A DNA stretch of 64,000 nucleotides from Brachionus manjavacas (taxonomy: Eukaryota > Rotifera > Eurotatoria > Ploima > Brachionidae), in NCBI GenBank assembly GCA_019054805.1, contig JAHQIY010000004.1, positions 186,001 through 250,000 on the forward strand, in the 5' to 3' direction. A model generated the notes under the pieces. It searched no databases. It was given only the letters and a program-made list of their open reading frames with translations, and had not been told where the DNA came from. Position 1 is the first letter of the stretch. The number at the start of each line of letters is the position of its first letter. Both the position numbers and the translations under genes were made by a program. This document shows, in pieces, positions 33,420-43,010 of the stretch.

Positions 33420-34242
33420 AAAAATTAAGGAGACTCATTTTCTAGGTCTTTCTTTTTTTCTAAATGTGTTCAATTTTCAAAAGATGCTTTTTTTTGTTTA
33501 TTTCATTTGTATCTATCAAATTTTGAGATCAAAACGATCATTTAAAATTCTAAAACTTTATAAATCTAATGATTTTGAAAATTTTTAAGAAATAAACACT
33601 AAATATTACTTGACATTTTATGCTTGAATATGTATTGTAAATGATTCATTTTTAAAAATTAAGATAGATTCAGACTAAAGCGAGTTTTTTAAGAATAAAA
33701 ATTTGTTGTTTGTAAACAAAATAAAACAAAATTTAAGGTCAATTTTAATTCATAATTTTAAATTTGAATCAAAAGATGAAAAGTTTTTTTGTAAAAAATG
33801 TTCTAATTTAAATTGTAAAATTTGTTGTTTTTTATTTGAATCATATTATTTAGAATTTTCTAATGTGTATATAGCTATGAACAGTAACAGTGATTGTAAT
33901 TCAGTAGGTTGTGTTTATATAGTCAAGTGTAAAAAATGTAATTTGTTTTATGTAGGTGAAACAAGTAAAAATTGTAAAACTAGAATTTATCAACATTTGA
34001 ATAACATTGCACGTTTTAGAAAAAACATTATAAAAAGTCTTGAAAATTTTGACTCTAACTCAGAGATGGCAAACCATTTTGGAAAAGTAGACCGTGATAC
34101 ACATGATTTTGTTTTTGTTATTTTCGAAAATAATCTAATTGATGATTCAATTAGAAAATCATTAGAGACTGAATTAATACATTTATTCAAATGTTTAAAA
34201 ATTCCTTTAATTAACATAAAATACCGAATTATCAATTCATAA
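33420..34242 (+). mobile_element. Penelope-like element: RT tail, linker and GIY-YIG endonuclease
   Basis: The clean frame 33703-34242 contains a cysteine-rich linker (FCKKCSNLNCKICCF). A GIY-YIG domain follows: GCVYIVKCKKCNLFYVGETS, then KTRIYQHL, the catalytic-type Glu near ETELIHLF and a terminal NIKYR. This linker plus GIY-YIG at the C-terminus is diagnostic of Penelope-like retroelements. The RT part upstream is limited to about 33420-33700 with broken frames. It inserted just right of the FLYWCH element. Confidence 0.85.
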
Positions 34243-34774
34243 AAACATTATCTTTTTTATAAATAATAAAAATTAAATTTAATTAAAGTAAATTAACAAA
34301 CAATGTTGTTTGTAAAGTTTGGAAAAATATTTTTTAATTTTTAAAATTTTCTTTGTTCTTCTTTGAAATTAAAATGAAATTTATTTATTTATAATTTATT
34401 TTGAAAAAATGTGGAAACATTTTATAGAAAAAGAATTTTTTGTAAAAAGTAAGTTTTCATTAAAATCAATTAAAATATTTAAACTTATTAATGTTCGATC
34501 AAAAGGTACATTTTAAAATAAACTTGACATGACATGACAAGTAATTGCTTTGGAAAAAAAAAATTTCAATTTATATTTTGATCTTTTGATCTTGATCTCA
34601 AACTTCAATTTGCCTTTTTATCTTTATTTTTCTTTTGAACGTTTAAATTTACTTCTCCTTAATAGAAAGTTAATTTAATTAATTAATTCAAAAAATTAAC
34701 TGAAGTAAATGTCACTGAGTTAAATACCCATTGAATTAAAAATATGGAATCAAAATTGTTTTTTTTTTAGAAGA
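34243..34774. other. AT-rich spacer
   Basis: No gene recognised. gacatgacatgac near 34525 repeats a word near 31235. Confidence 0.4.
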
Positions 34775-34900
34775 TGGGGAAAAACTCAGTGTCAAGCAAG
34801 CCTTTTTGCAAAATAATAGATAAACTTAGATCAAAGAAAATATCAAATTTAATTCCCCCATTGATGCCAAATAATTACTTAATAATTAGTAATTAGTAAT
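34775..34900 (+). mobile_element. LINE-A fragment
   Basis: Matches 7010-7100 of the LINE-A copy (caagcctttttgcaaaataa, atcaaatttaattccccca). Short, both ends lost. Confidence 0.5.
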
Positions 34901-36060
34901 GACCCGGTCAAAAAAATTTTTAAGACTTTTAAAAGTTTTTTAAAGGTCTTGGGACTCTTTTTCTTTAAAATTCTTTAAATAATGGTCTTTAGAATTTCAG
35001 TATATATTCTTAAAAACTAATTATTTAAAAGAGTATTTAAAAAACTAATTTAAAATTTATATAAAAAGTCTGTATTTTTCTTTTAAGATTAGAAAGTTAT
35101 TAATCAATTTTAGATTTTTTATTTTCATTGTGACATCATCAGAAGTTAGATTATTATTAAAAGAATTTTATTAGGATTTGAAGATAAAATGACTTGTAAT
35201 TGAAGTATGCATTTATTTGAATTTTAGCGTATTTACTTGTACAGAATCAATGTAAAAATTACCCGAAAAAAATTATATTTTATTAAAAAATTAATTTTTA
35301 CTTAATTAAAATTAAAAATATTTATGCATGCAATGATAACTGTGTGTTTAAAAAAAATTAATTTAAATCCAAGATATGATGATCAAATATTTAGAAAAAA
35401 GCTTTGTGAAATTTAGCTAAAAAGAAATGCACAAAATGAAAAAAAACTGAATAAAATTAAACATTATTTAATAAACTATTTAATGTTCACATATATTTGT
35501 ATAGGATGCCTTAGTAGCATGGAATTTAGGTTATACATAAAAGACGGATCGGGATCGAGTTTTTAAAATAATTTTCAAAAAATTTTAGTCAAAGTCAAAG
35601 TCATGATTTTAAAAATGTAAATCGCATTTGGAAATGCATTAATGGGGTCCCTAGGGTCTAAAAGTGACCATGCTCAAAAATTTAGGTATTTTCAAACTAT
35701 GCCAAGACTTCTTGACAAATTTTTTAAATAAAAAATGGTATTTTTAAAATCTCGCGGAGATGACTTACTCGGAAGCCATCTATGGTAGCTAATTGCGCAA
35801 AAATCGAGAGATTAATTAAGGAACTACAATGAAAGTAACAGAGACGAAACTGAGGTACAAGACGAATACGAGAGATTATACAGATTAATGTGATTAAGTA
35901 GATTAAAAGTAATTCAAAAAATTATTCATGAATAAAAAATAAATAAAAAATGAATTAAATAATGGTTCAATAGTATAAAAAACTAAGAGATGATTAATTA
36001 CATAAATAGGTTAGTTACAATTGATTATTGATTATATGATAAAAAAAAAAAAACAAAAAA
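34901..36060. other. AT-rich spacer ending in LINE-B 3' UTR
   Basis: No gene up to about 35740. From roughly 35745 to 36060 the sequence is probably the 3' untranslated part of the minus-strand LINE-B copy, with a long A-rich tract at 36043-36066. Confidence 0.35.
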
Positions 36061-36067
36061 AAAAAAA

Positions 36068-36730
36068 TTAGCTAAATAAATGAATGTTAAGAAGACTTAA
36101 ATTGAATTGGTTAACCGAGGTCGATTCAGTAACTGGCGGGGGCAAAGCGTTCCACTCGTTGATGACCCTGTTGGTGAAGAAGTTTGCTCGCTGCTGACAT
36201 TTGGTCGTGACTTGGCCAGAAAGTCTTCTCCTGTGTCCCCTAATATTACCAGCTGGTCCTGCTTGCGAGAGAGAGTTGCAGTGTTCCATAGGTTTCACCC
36301 AGCATACAGCGTTGAATCCGCGGTAGAATTTGAACAGTTGGATCATGTCTCCTCTCAAACGGCGCTCCTTAAGTGTCGTGAGTCCTAATACAGCGAGGCG
36401 ATCAGCATAGCTCCAGTTCTTGTATCTGCTCACTAGCTTTGTGGCCCTCCGTTGCACAGATTCGAGGATTTTGATGTCCTTTTTGCTGTGAGGAGACCAG
36501 ACTGTTGCAGCGTACTCAAGGTGGGGTCTGACGAAGGCACAGTAGAGGATTCTGCACGTATCGATGGTCCAGTACCTGAATGTTCTCTTTAGCTGTCCGA
36601 GGATGGCGGTAGCCTTGTTAACCTGGATTCTAATGTGGGTGGAGAATTTCAGGTTACGTGAGAGGGTGACTCCGAGGTCTTTTTCGGTTTCGACATATTT
36701 CAGGGTGGTGCTTCCTTTGGAATCACCCAA
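36068..36730 (-). mobile_element. CR1-like LINE-B, RT C-terminal part, GC-rich
   Basis: 220-codon frame reading KYVETEKDLGVTLSRNLKFS, LGQLKRTFRYWT, CAFVRPHLEYAATVWSPHSK, ILESVQRRATKLV, LGLTTLKERRLRGDM, and RVINEWNALPPPV near the end. This is the thumb and C-terminal region of CR1/RTE-type animal LINEs and is intact over its length. It is far richer in GC than its surroundings and than LINE-A, suggesting a young or recently arrived copy. The 5' end is truncated near 36735. Confidence 0.85.
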
Positions 36731-37059
36731 ATTAATTTACTTTTTAGAAATTTGAAGTCAATTAAAAGGAATTTGAGGTGTAATGAATCAAAAGATATTT
36801 GACGATCACTTTTCTTATTTTGCTTTTTATGCTCTTTGAACCGTCAAAGGGAGTTTAGTTCCAGGTTACCTTAATGAACATATCTTTGGGAAAAATATTC
36901 TTAAACAATTCGAAATTTAATTTAAAAAGTAATTCCTAAAAACTGAAAAATCTGTACCTAGCCGAAAATATTTCAGAATTTCAGAAAAAAGTTAGCAAGA
37001 AAAAACAATTAAATTAACTTAAAATCTTTTCAATTGTTAGTCTAATTTCGGTTCGGATT

Positions 37060-37695
37060 TCATTTAATAACAAGCAAGCAATTTTGTCAATCGATTGTCG
37101 ATACCACTTAGACCTGTAGGTGAAACTAAACTTGGTGAACTTGTTATCAGGCAAAATTTACTAATTTTGAAAATGGTTGATATAAAGAAATACGCCAGGC
37201 TCAGACCGATGTTAGAGGCTCTACGTCTTGAAACGGTAGAACAAATTTAAATGAAACACAAGATATTTTTTATGAAACAGCTTAAAAGCAGTAAAATCTG
37301 TTGGGAGTTACTCCTATTTTTACATTCGGATTACTCGACTTTTGAAAAAAAAAATGCCTCATATTACAAAAAGCTCAAGAACCTAGAGAAAAAGATACAC
37401 TTTGATCCGATGGAATATAGTACAAAGACTTCAATAGTCATAATTGATCATATATTTAAAGATAAAAATCGTGGCTTGGTTGACTCGGTTAAGTTTGTGT
37501 GCTCGCAAATAAAAATCAATATGGAACTAAAATTGGATTACTTTTTTTAAAATTTTAAATGATCTTCTGAGAGTAAAATTTTTTACTTAGTAAGACTAGT
37601 GCAATTTTCTTTCTTTTTTTAAATTTAACTCGAATTTAATGTAATTTTTTGTAATTTTGCCTATGGGGCTTTAAACTAATAAATAATAATAATAA
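37060..37695 (+). mobile_element. LINE-D 3' end with (AAT)n tail
   Basis: A frame from about 37105 reads KKYARLRPMLEALRLETVEQ, has one stop at 37246-37249, and continues through the 99-codon frame to 37550 (LDYFF end). Then comes a non-coding stretch ending gcctatggggctttaaacta followed by ataataataataa. A short trinucleotide tail after such a 3' UTR is typical of several LINE groups. The RT core is absent. Confidence 0.5.
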
Positions 37696-37867
37696 TAACA
37701 ATTTAATAAACTGGTGTCAAAAAATAATTCTGAAGCACGGTCTAAAATTTTGTAAATTGACACACGAAAACGCCACAATTTATGATAACAATAATAACAG
37801 TCTTTACAATATCCATTAATACGTAAAAACACGGTGTTGTATTTTATTGTACCATTCGCGGTTTTGT

Positions 37868-38200
37868 GAAATTCAGTACTAAATGAAAAAAAGAACAGAA
37901 AAAATGTAAAAAAATTGAATAACTTTTTTTCTAAAGGCTTAAACTTAGTTCTGTAAATGCAGCATAGTGCAATTTTCAAAGTTGCATCAAATATCAAAGC
38001 CTGCTAAATTTGCAGAGTTATGCAGAAGTTAAATTTCAATATAATCGAGCGTAGTGCATTTTGCAGAGATTCTGCACACCATTAGTAGAATGTTGCACCA
38101 TGCTGCATTTACAGAATTAATTATTAAATTTAAAAAAAAATTATTAAATTTTTTAATACTTTGTACTGTTCTTTTGTACTGAACTTCACAAAACCATCAT
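37868..38200. repeat. MITE-like repeat, copy 2
   Basis: Pair of 18100-18381. Inverted ends of roughly 95 bases (ttcagtac..agaacag / ctgttcttttgtactgaa) and inner ends gttctgtaaatgcagcat. At both outer edges the sequence ggttttgtgaa-ttcagta extends outward and can be read as G-F-V-K-F-S-T-K. Confidence 0.7.
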
Positions 38201-38390
38201 TCGCGTACATGACTGAACTTTTTGGTATAATTTTACGTGGTTCGTTCACAGCTTTTGAAATTTCTTTGTTGAAAATTGGCATATAATCACCTACCAACAT
38301 GCTACAATTAGGATTTTTGTAATCCTGATGTTTTTTTTTGAGTATTTTCTCAATATCAGAGACAAGAACCGAAATTTTATATTCATCCAT
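38130..38390 (-). CDS. Hypothetical 86-codon frame running into a MITE
   Basis: ATG at 38388-38390 (MDEYKISVLVSDIEKILKKK). The frame ends inside the MITE copy, where the last 16 codons (GFVKFSTKEQYKV) lie in its terminal repeat. Mixed charged composition, no recognised family. Either a first exon or a truncated gene whose end was replaced by the MITE. Confidence 0.35.
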   Translation of the reverse strand: MDEYKISVLVSDIEKILKKKHQDYKNPNCSMLVGDYMPIFNKEISKAVNEPRKIIPKSSVMYANDGFVKFSTKEQYKVLKNLIIFF

Positions 38391-39440
38391 TTTAGTTTCA
38401 AATAATTTTTTAAATAATTTTTAGACATGTTTATATTTATTTCAATTAATTTAGTATCGGGACATTTAAAAAAATCGAAAATCAGAATTTCAAAGAAATT
38501 TCGTTAAGAAATTTTTAATTTTTACATTTCAAACAACACCAAGGTTTACTTTTGGGAATGTTTGCATATTTTCGTTTAGAGGTTCGAAAGAATTTTATTA
38601 AAATTTTATGTAGGATAGGATAGGATAAACGTCTTTATTTAAATAAATAATCAATAAATAAATATTGGCTCGAGCTTTCGCTCCTTTGCCAAGCTTAAAT
38701 AAAATGTTTCAAAAAACAAAAAAAAAAAAGAAATATAAAATAAAATTTTATGTCAGGTATATATGTATCTATGTATTAGGGGCTCATCACGTCAACAGAT
38801 TTGTCTTTAACAATTAGTACAAAAATAACATCTTTATTGAGTATTTAAATGCACGAGAGAGCAATTTTTATGTCGATTTATTAATTGAGTTGTTATTAAA
38901 ATTTATCTTTTGTCACTTATTTATTATTTTTTAAAGCTTGCTTTTTTGGCAAAATATCATTTTTTGGAGATTTTTACATTTTTACATTTTTGAGAATTAA
39001 AAATTCATTTTGTGCAAAACTAATTGTAATATTTCAGAAATTTTTGAACATAAGAATTTGAATTATAATAAAATTTTTTTATTTTTTTGAACATTTTTTC
39101 CATTGTAATAAAACGTTTATTTTAATCAATTTCTTTTTGAATTTTAAATATTTAATTAAAAAATACTATTATACTGAATTTTATTTTAATATAAAGATTT
39201 TATTTAAAATGCTTTTAAGGAAAAAGATCAATAAAAAATCTTCTTTCCTTAATATTGAAGGAATTCAATGAAAAATAGGAAAATTTTTTGGGTTAAATTT
39301 TTTTTTTGATTGGTGATTGAAAAGAAAAGACGTTTTTTTGTGAAACTTTTATTTTAATTGGTTAAACAAAGTAACAAAATTTCCAAAAAAAAATGAAATA
39401 AAATAAAAATGATACAATCTTAATTTTTTTTGCTTTTTTT
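38391..39440. other. Spacer with a LINE 3' end bearing (TATCC)n
   Basis: At 38610-38720 the minus strand ends in gacgtttatcctatcctatcct after a stretch with AATAAA-like words and aagcttggcaaaggagcg. This is a LINE-like 3' end with a pentanucleotide tail. The remainder is AT-rich with no gene seen. Confidence 0.4.
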
Positions 39441-39668
39441 AACATAAAAACGGAAAATAAAAGTATTAGTAAAAAGTCAATCTTAAGTGAGCTAGAAGGA
39501 ATCTTTTCATGTGAAATTAGAAACAGCGAAGAACTAAGCAAACTCTGCGATAGTAAAGTAAAAGAAATGTGTCGAGAGAGTAAGGAGTTAGAGAAAGATG
39601 GAATTATTGAATCATTAAGATTCTGCTTAAATTCAAACTTAGCTAATAAAAAACAAACAAATACTTGA
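39441..39668 (+). pseudogene. Coding fragment, charged helical, unrecognised
   Basis: Open frame without ATG, ending TGA at 39666-39668. It includes KKSILSELEGIFSCEIRNSE and KEMCRESKELEKDG. Composition is protein-like against AT-rich flanks. It may be a piece of a retroelement ORF1 or an exon of a host gene. Confidence 0.35.
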
Positions 39669-40265
39669 GCTCCTGACTAAATCGTCCTAATAAAACTAAA
39701 TCTGAAAAATACTTACATAATGCTTTTGAACTTCCAGCAAATGCGAAGATGAAGTTACGAATATTGACGTCCATCGTTGAAGTGGTTCGGATCGATTTTG
39801 GCTTAAATTGTTTGCTTTTTGTTCTCCTAGCTCGACTTGATCGTGATTTGAGTCCTTGAGTGGTTTGGTCGCAAATATAGAAATAAGAAAACAGAAACAA
39901 GAAAATAGAAATCTCACAAACTAAAAACTTGAATAATAATTTAGAAAATTAAAGAAAAAAAAAAAAATTAATTATGAAAATTTAAAATTCGCTATGGAAA
40001 AGTACTTTTTTTTGTCTTATTTTATTTTATTTTTTTTTTCATCGCCTACAAGGCGTTCATTGAATAAATAAATAAATAATAAATAAAAAACGGAAAATAG
40101 CCTCGTTTGATGAAAATAAAGTTTTTTCTTGTAAATCCTTTCCGAGGATTTTTAAAATCCTGGGAGTTTTTAACTTAATTTGAAATGAATTTTCATCAAT
40201 TTTAAAAAAATCTTTTTATTGATTAACCTTTCCTTAATTATCCTAAAATCAAAAAGAAAATCTTT
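39669..40265. other. Spacer with simple-repeat LINE tail
   Basis: At 40040-40090 a catcgcctacaaggcgttcattg segment runs into (AAAT)n, resembling a LINE 3' end. Two overlapping minus-strand frames at 39643-39917 have weak start context and are not called. Confidence 0.35.
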
Positions 40266-40268
40266 TGC

Positions 40269-40553
40269 TTAGCTATACCTTTTTTGAAAATTATATGTCT
40301 TTCTCAAATAACTAATATTTTTTTTTTCAATTTTGATTTTGAATTTTCTCAAAGCTGAATTTCTTCGATGAACTTTTAAAAGTTTGCCGATGTTGTAATT
40401 GATCTCATTGATAAACTCATTGTCATTTTGTTTGATGTATTTTCTTGTTTTTCTAGGCTTTGTCGTTGAAATCTTTGGTGCGTCTTTTTGGAGTCTTTTT
40501 AAATTGTAGAAACCAGGTTTATATAAACCCAAATTTCGAGTATTATAAGGCAT
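40269..40553 (-). CDS. Hypothetical basic protein, 94 codons
   Basis: ATG at 40551-40553 (MPYNTRNLGLYKPGFYNLKR), Lys/Arg-rich throughout (KPRKTRKYIK, NSALRKFKIKIEKK). It is arranged head to head with the plus-strand frame starting at 40570, with only 16 bases between start codons. No family recognised. It may be an exon of a larger gene. Confidence 0.35.
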   Translation of the reverse strand: MPYNTRNLGLYKPGFYNLKRLQKDAPKISTTKPRKTRKYIKQNDNEFINEINYNIGKLLKVHRRNSALRKFKIKIEKKNISYLRKTYNFQKRYS

Positions 40554-40569
40554 TCTAGATTAAAAAAAA

Positions 40570-41402
40570 ATGATTTTTATTCAATTAGATGATTTTCAAA
40601 TTTTATGTAATAGTGTTAACATATTACATCAAATAAACACTAGACTCAAATATGAGAACGATACAAAAGACGCGGTAATTGGAATTTTGAAAAAGGAAAA
40701 AATGACCTGGCTGAACGAATCATTGATTTGGATTCAAAAAAGTGCCGGTGTTCACCTGGAGTTAGAGGAGTTCAAGAAAGAAAGAGAAAAAACTTTTTTA
40801 ATCTAACTAATAGGCAGACAATTAATGTGAGAGGAAAAATAAATTAAGTATTAAATGAATTAAACAATTATTTTGACTCATTTGAGCTAGATTTATATAA
40901 AGTAACACTGTTAAAAAAACAGTCTAGTGGTACATCCCATGAACTTGAAATTTTACCGAAAATTTAAAAGAAATGTACAGTTCAAAGTTGTTTGTATTTT
41001 AAAGACAAATATTTAATTTCCGATCATACTTATAGATCGTTAAGAAAAAATTTAGGTTTAGATATACCGCCTACTGATGAATTGATTTTAGAAAGAAATA
41101 AAATTAATTCAATTTTTAGTATTTATCAAATTGACGAAGGTTTTTATACGGATGTGAGAAAGCAGATAATTGATAGATTGACTTATCTGTATTCTACAAA
41201 AAAAATTTCGGATAATTTGATAAAAATCAAATTGACAGCTGACGGAACAGTGCTCTCACGTTCAATGAAGGTGATCAACTTCTGTTTCTCTATTATCAAT
41301 CAAGGAAAAACCGCTGCAGGTTTGAACGGGATATTTTTTTTGTTTACTTTAAACAAGAAATTATTAAATAAATTATTAAAATTTTCGACAATTAAGAAAT
41401 AA
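40570..41402 (+). pseudogene. Unrecognised mobile-type protein fragments
   Basis: Two frames: 40570-40806 (with EKMTWLNESLIWIQKS and a C-terminal coiled region) and 40992-41402 (from PPTDELILERNKIN to LTADGTVLSRSMKVINFCFS). Stops lie between them at 40806 and 40845. The L-x-x-DGT-x-x-S-R-S-x-x-V-x-NF block resembles a motif I associate with uncharacterised repetitive proteins in invertebrate and fungal genomes. Past AAG the frame turns low-complexity at a possible donor (gcag|gtttga). Probably broken. Confidence 0.4.
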
Positions 41403-41559
41403 TATTTTTTTTTGACACCAATAGAATAAAAAGAAGTCGACTTAGTAGAAGCAAAAATGAATTTTTTGACTCCGACAACGAATAACAAGAAATAGTGGAG
41501 CGAGGCGTAGCAATGGTCAAAAAATTAGCCAGCACAGAAAATTGGTACTAAAATCTCAA

Positions 41560-42010
41560 TAGTCCAAAGTAGTTCTTTTTTTTGCCCAACTTATTAAATA
41601 CATGCATAATCGACGCCCAAAATTTTTGCTCATTCGACTTCTCCGTGCTCATTTCTTCTTTTGCTCATTCGCTTTGGTTCAAGGTGGCCTACAATTTCAA
41701 AATATTCAAACTGGAGTCGTATTTGAGCAGTCGCTCTTTAGCCTGGGCTCGACAGACTACAAAAGAGGCATTGTGGCACTGATCTTTGTTCGACCAGTCC
41801 GATACATCACATTTTCCTTTTCATAAACAATCTCACTTACCTAGACCAAAGTAATCAGACATTTTCAAGTGTTCCTGGCCAAATTTGGCGAGCTGAACAG
41901 TCTCAATTGTCTAGTTGCCGAGTTCCGTGAGCCCAAGGACCTAAATTTAGTATGGCTCCGCCATAAAATGGTGCAGATCGGGTGTCCATGACCAAACAGG
42001 ACAAACAAAT
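41560..42010. pseudogene. GC-richer decayed coding fragment
   Basis: About 450 bases with composition unlike the AT-rich flanks. On the minus strand short open segments (LAKFGQEHLKMSDYFGLG, CHNASFVVCRAQAKERLLKY) are separated by stops, with a good splice donor gtaagtgag following the first (near 41838). Plus-strand frames 41582-41826 are alternatives. I cannot identify the gene; it looks like a relic of a host gene or an exon. Confidence 0.35.
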
Positions 42011-43010
42011 CACCTATTTTGACTACAATTCCTACAGTAAAAATTCAATTATTTTTATTTTAAAAATTTTTTTATTATTGTTTTTATTTTTTTTGACAAT
42101 TTTCCTAAATATCCTTTATATTTTAATTTATTTTATTTTATTTTAATTTATTTTATTTTTATATTTAAATTAAAATGAATTCGTATATATATTTAATATC
42201 CATAGCTGGATGATCAATTATTGATCTAAATGTCTTTGCGACATGAAAAATTTCAGCTAATTTATTTAAAAAATAAAATTCAGAAACTATTAAATAATTT
42301 TTTAATGCGTAATAATAATAATAATTATTATTATTTGTTTGCTTGATGATTCAATTTTAAAAAGTTTTTTTGTAAGCAAAAAGCAACTTATAAGTTTTGA
42401 ATTTGAGCTTTCTGTAAGCTAAAATCAGTTAAGTTTTTTATTTGATTTTTTAATAAAAGATCATATCAAAATTTTTATCTTAAATTGGTATGTATAAATA
42501 AATGAAATGGCATGTATTTTTCAATTAAATAAAGTAAGATAATATGACATTTTATAATTTTTATTCAAATAAATAATTTTGATTTATAGTTTGTTTAACT
42601 AAAAAAAGGCTCCATTAACTTACAACATCCTTTTTTTAGAACTGGGTTCTTGTTTTTTTGACATATCTTTGACTCAAAAGAAAGATTTTCTTAAAAGTAT
42701 TTAATATTTTTTCTTCGCTTCAAAACTTAAATTTTCAGAGAATTTTCGAGCTTTATTGTAGGGATAAATCGACGTTTAGATATTTTAATTTGGAGGATAA
42801 TATTTGAAATAATTGAAATAATATTAATTAAAAATTTTTATTGAATAAATAATGAAATATACAATTAAATCGATGATCTAAACAAAATTTCATAAACTAT
42901 GTATAAAAATTAAAATGTAAAAACAATAAATGATGGTTAAAATAATATGATAAATGAAATGTATTTAAAAAATTATTTAAATAATATGATAAATGAAATT
43001 TTTCAAAAAA
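42011..43010. other. AT-rich spacer
   Basis: Homopolymers, ttattttatttta runs and an aataataataattattatt palindrome near 42310. No feature supported. Confidence 0.5.
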
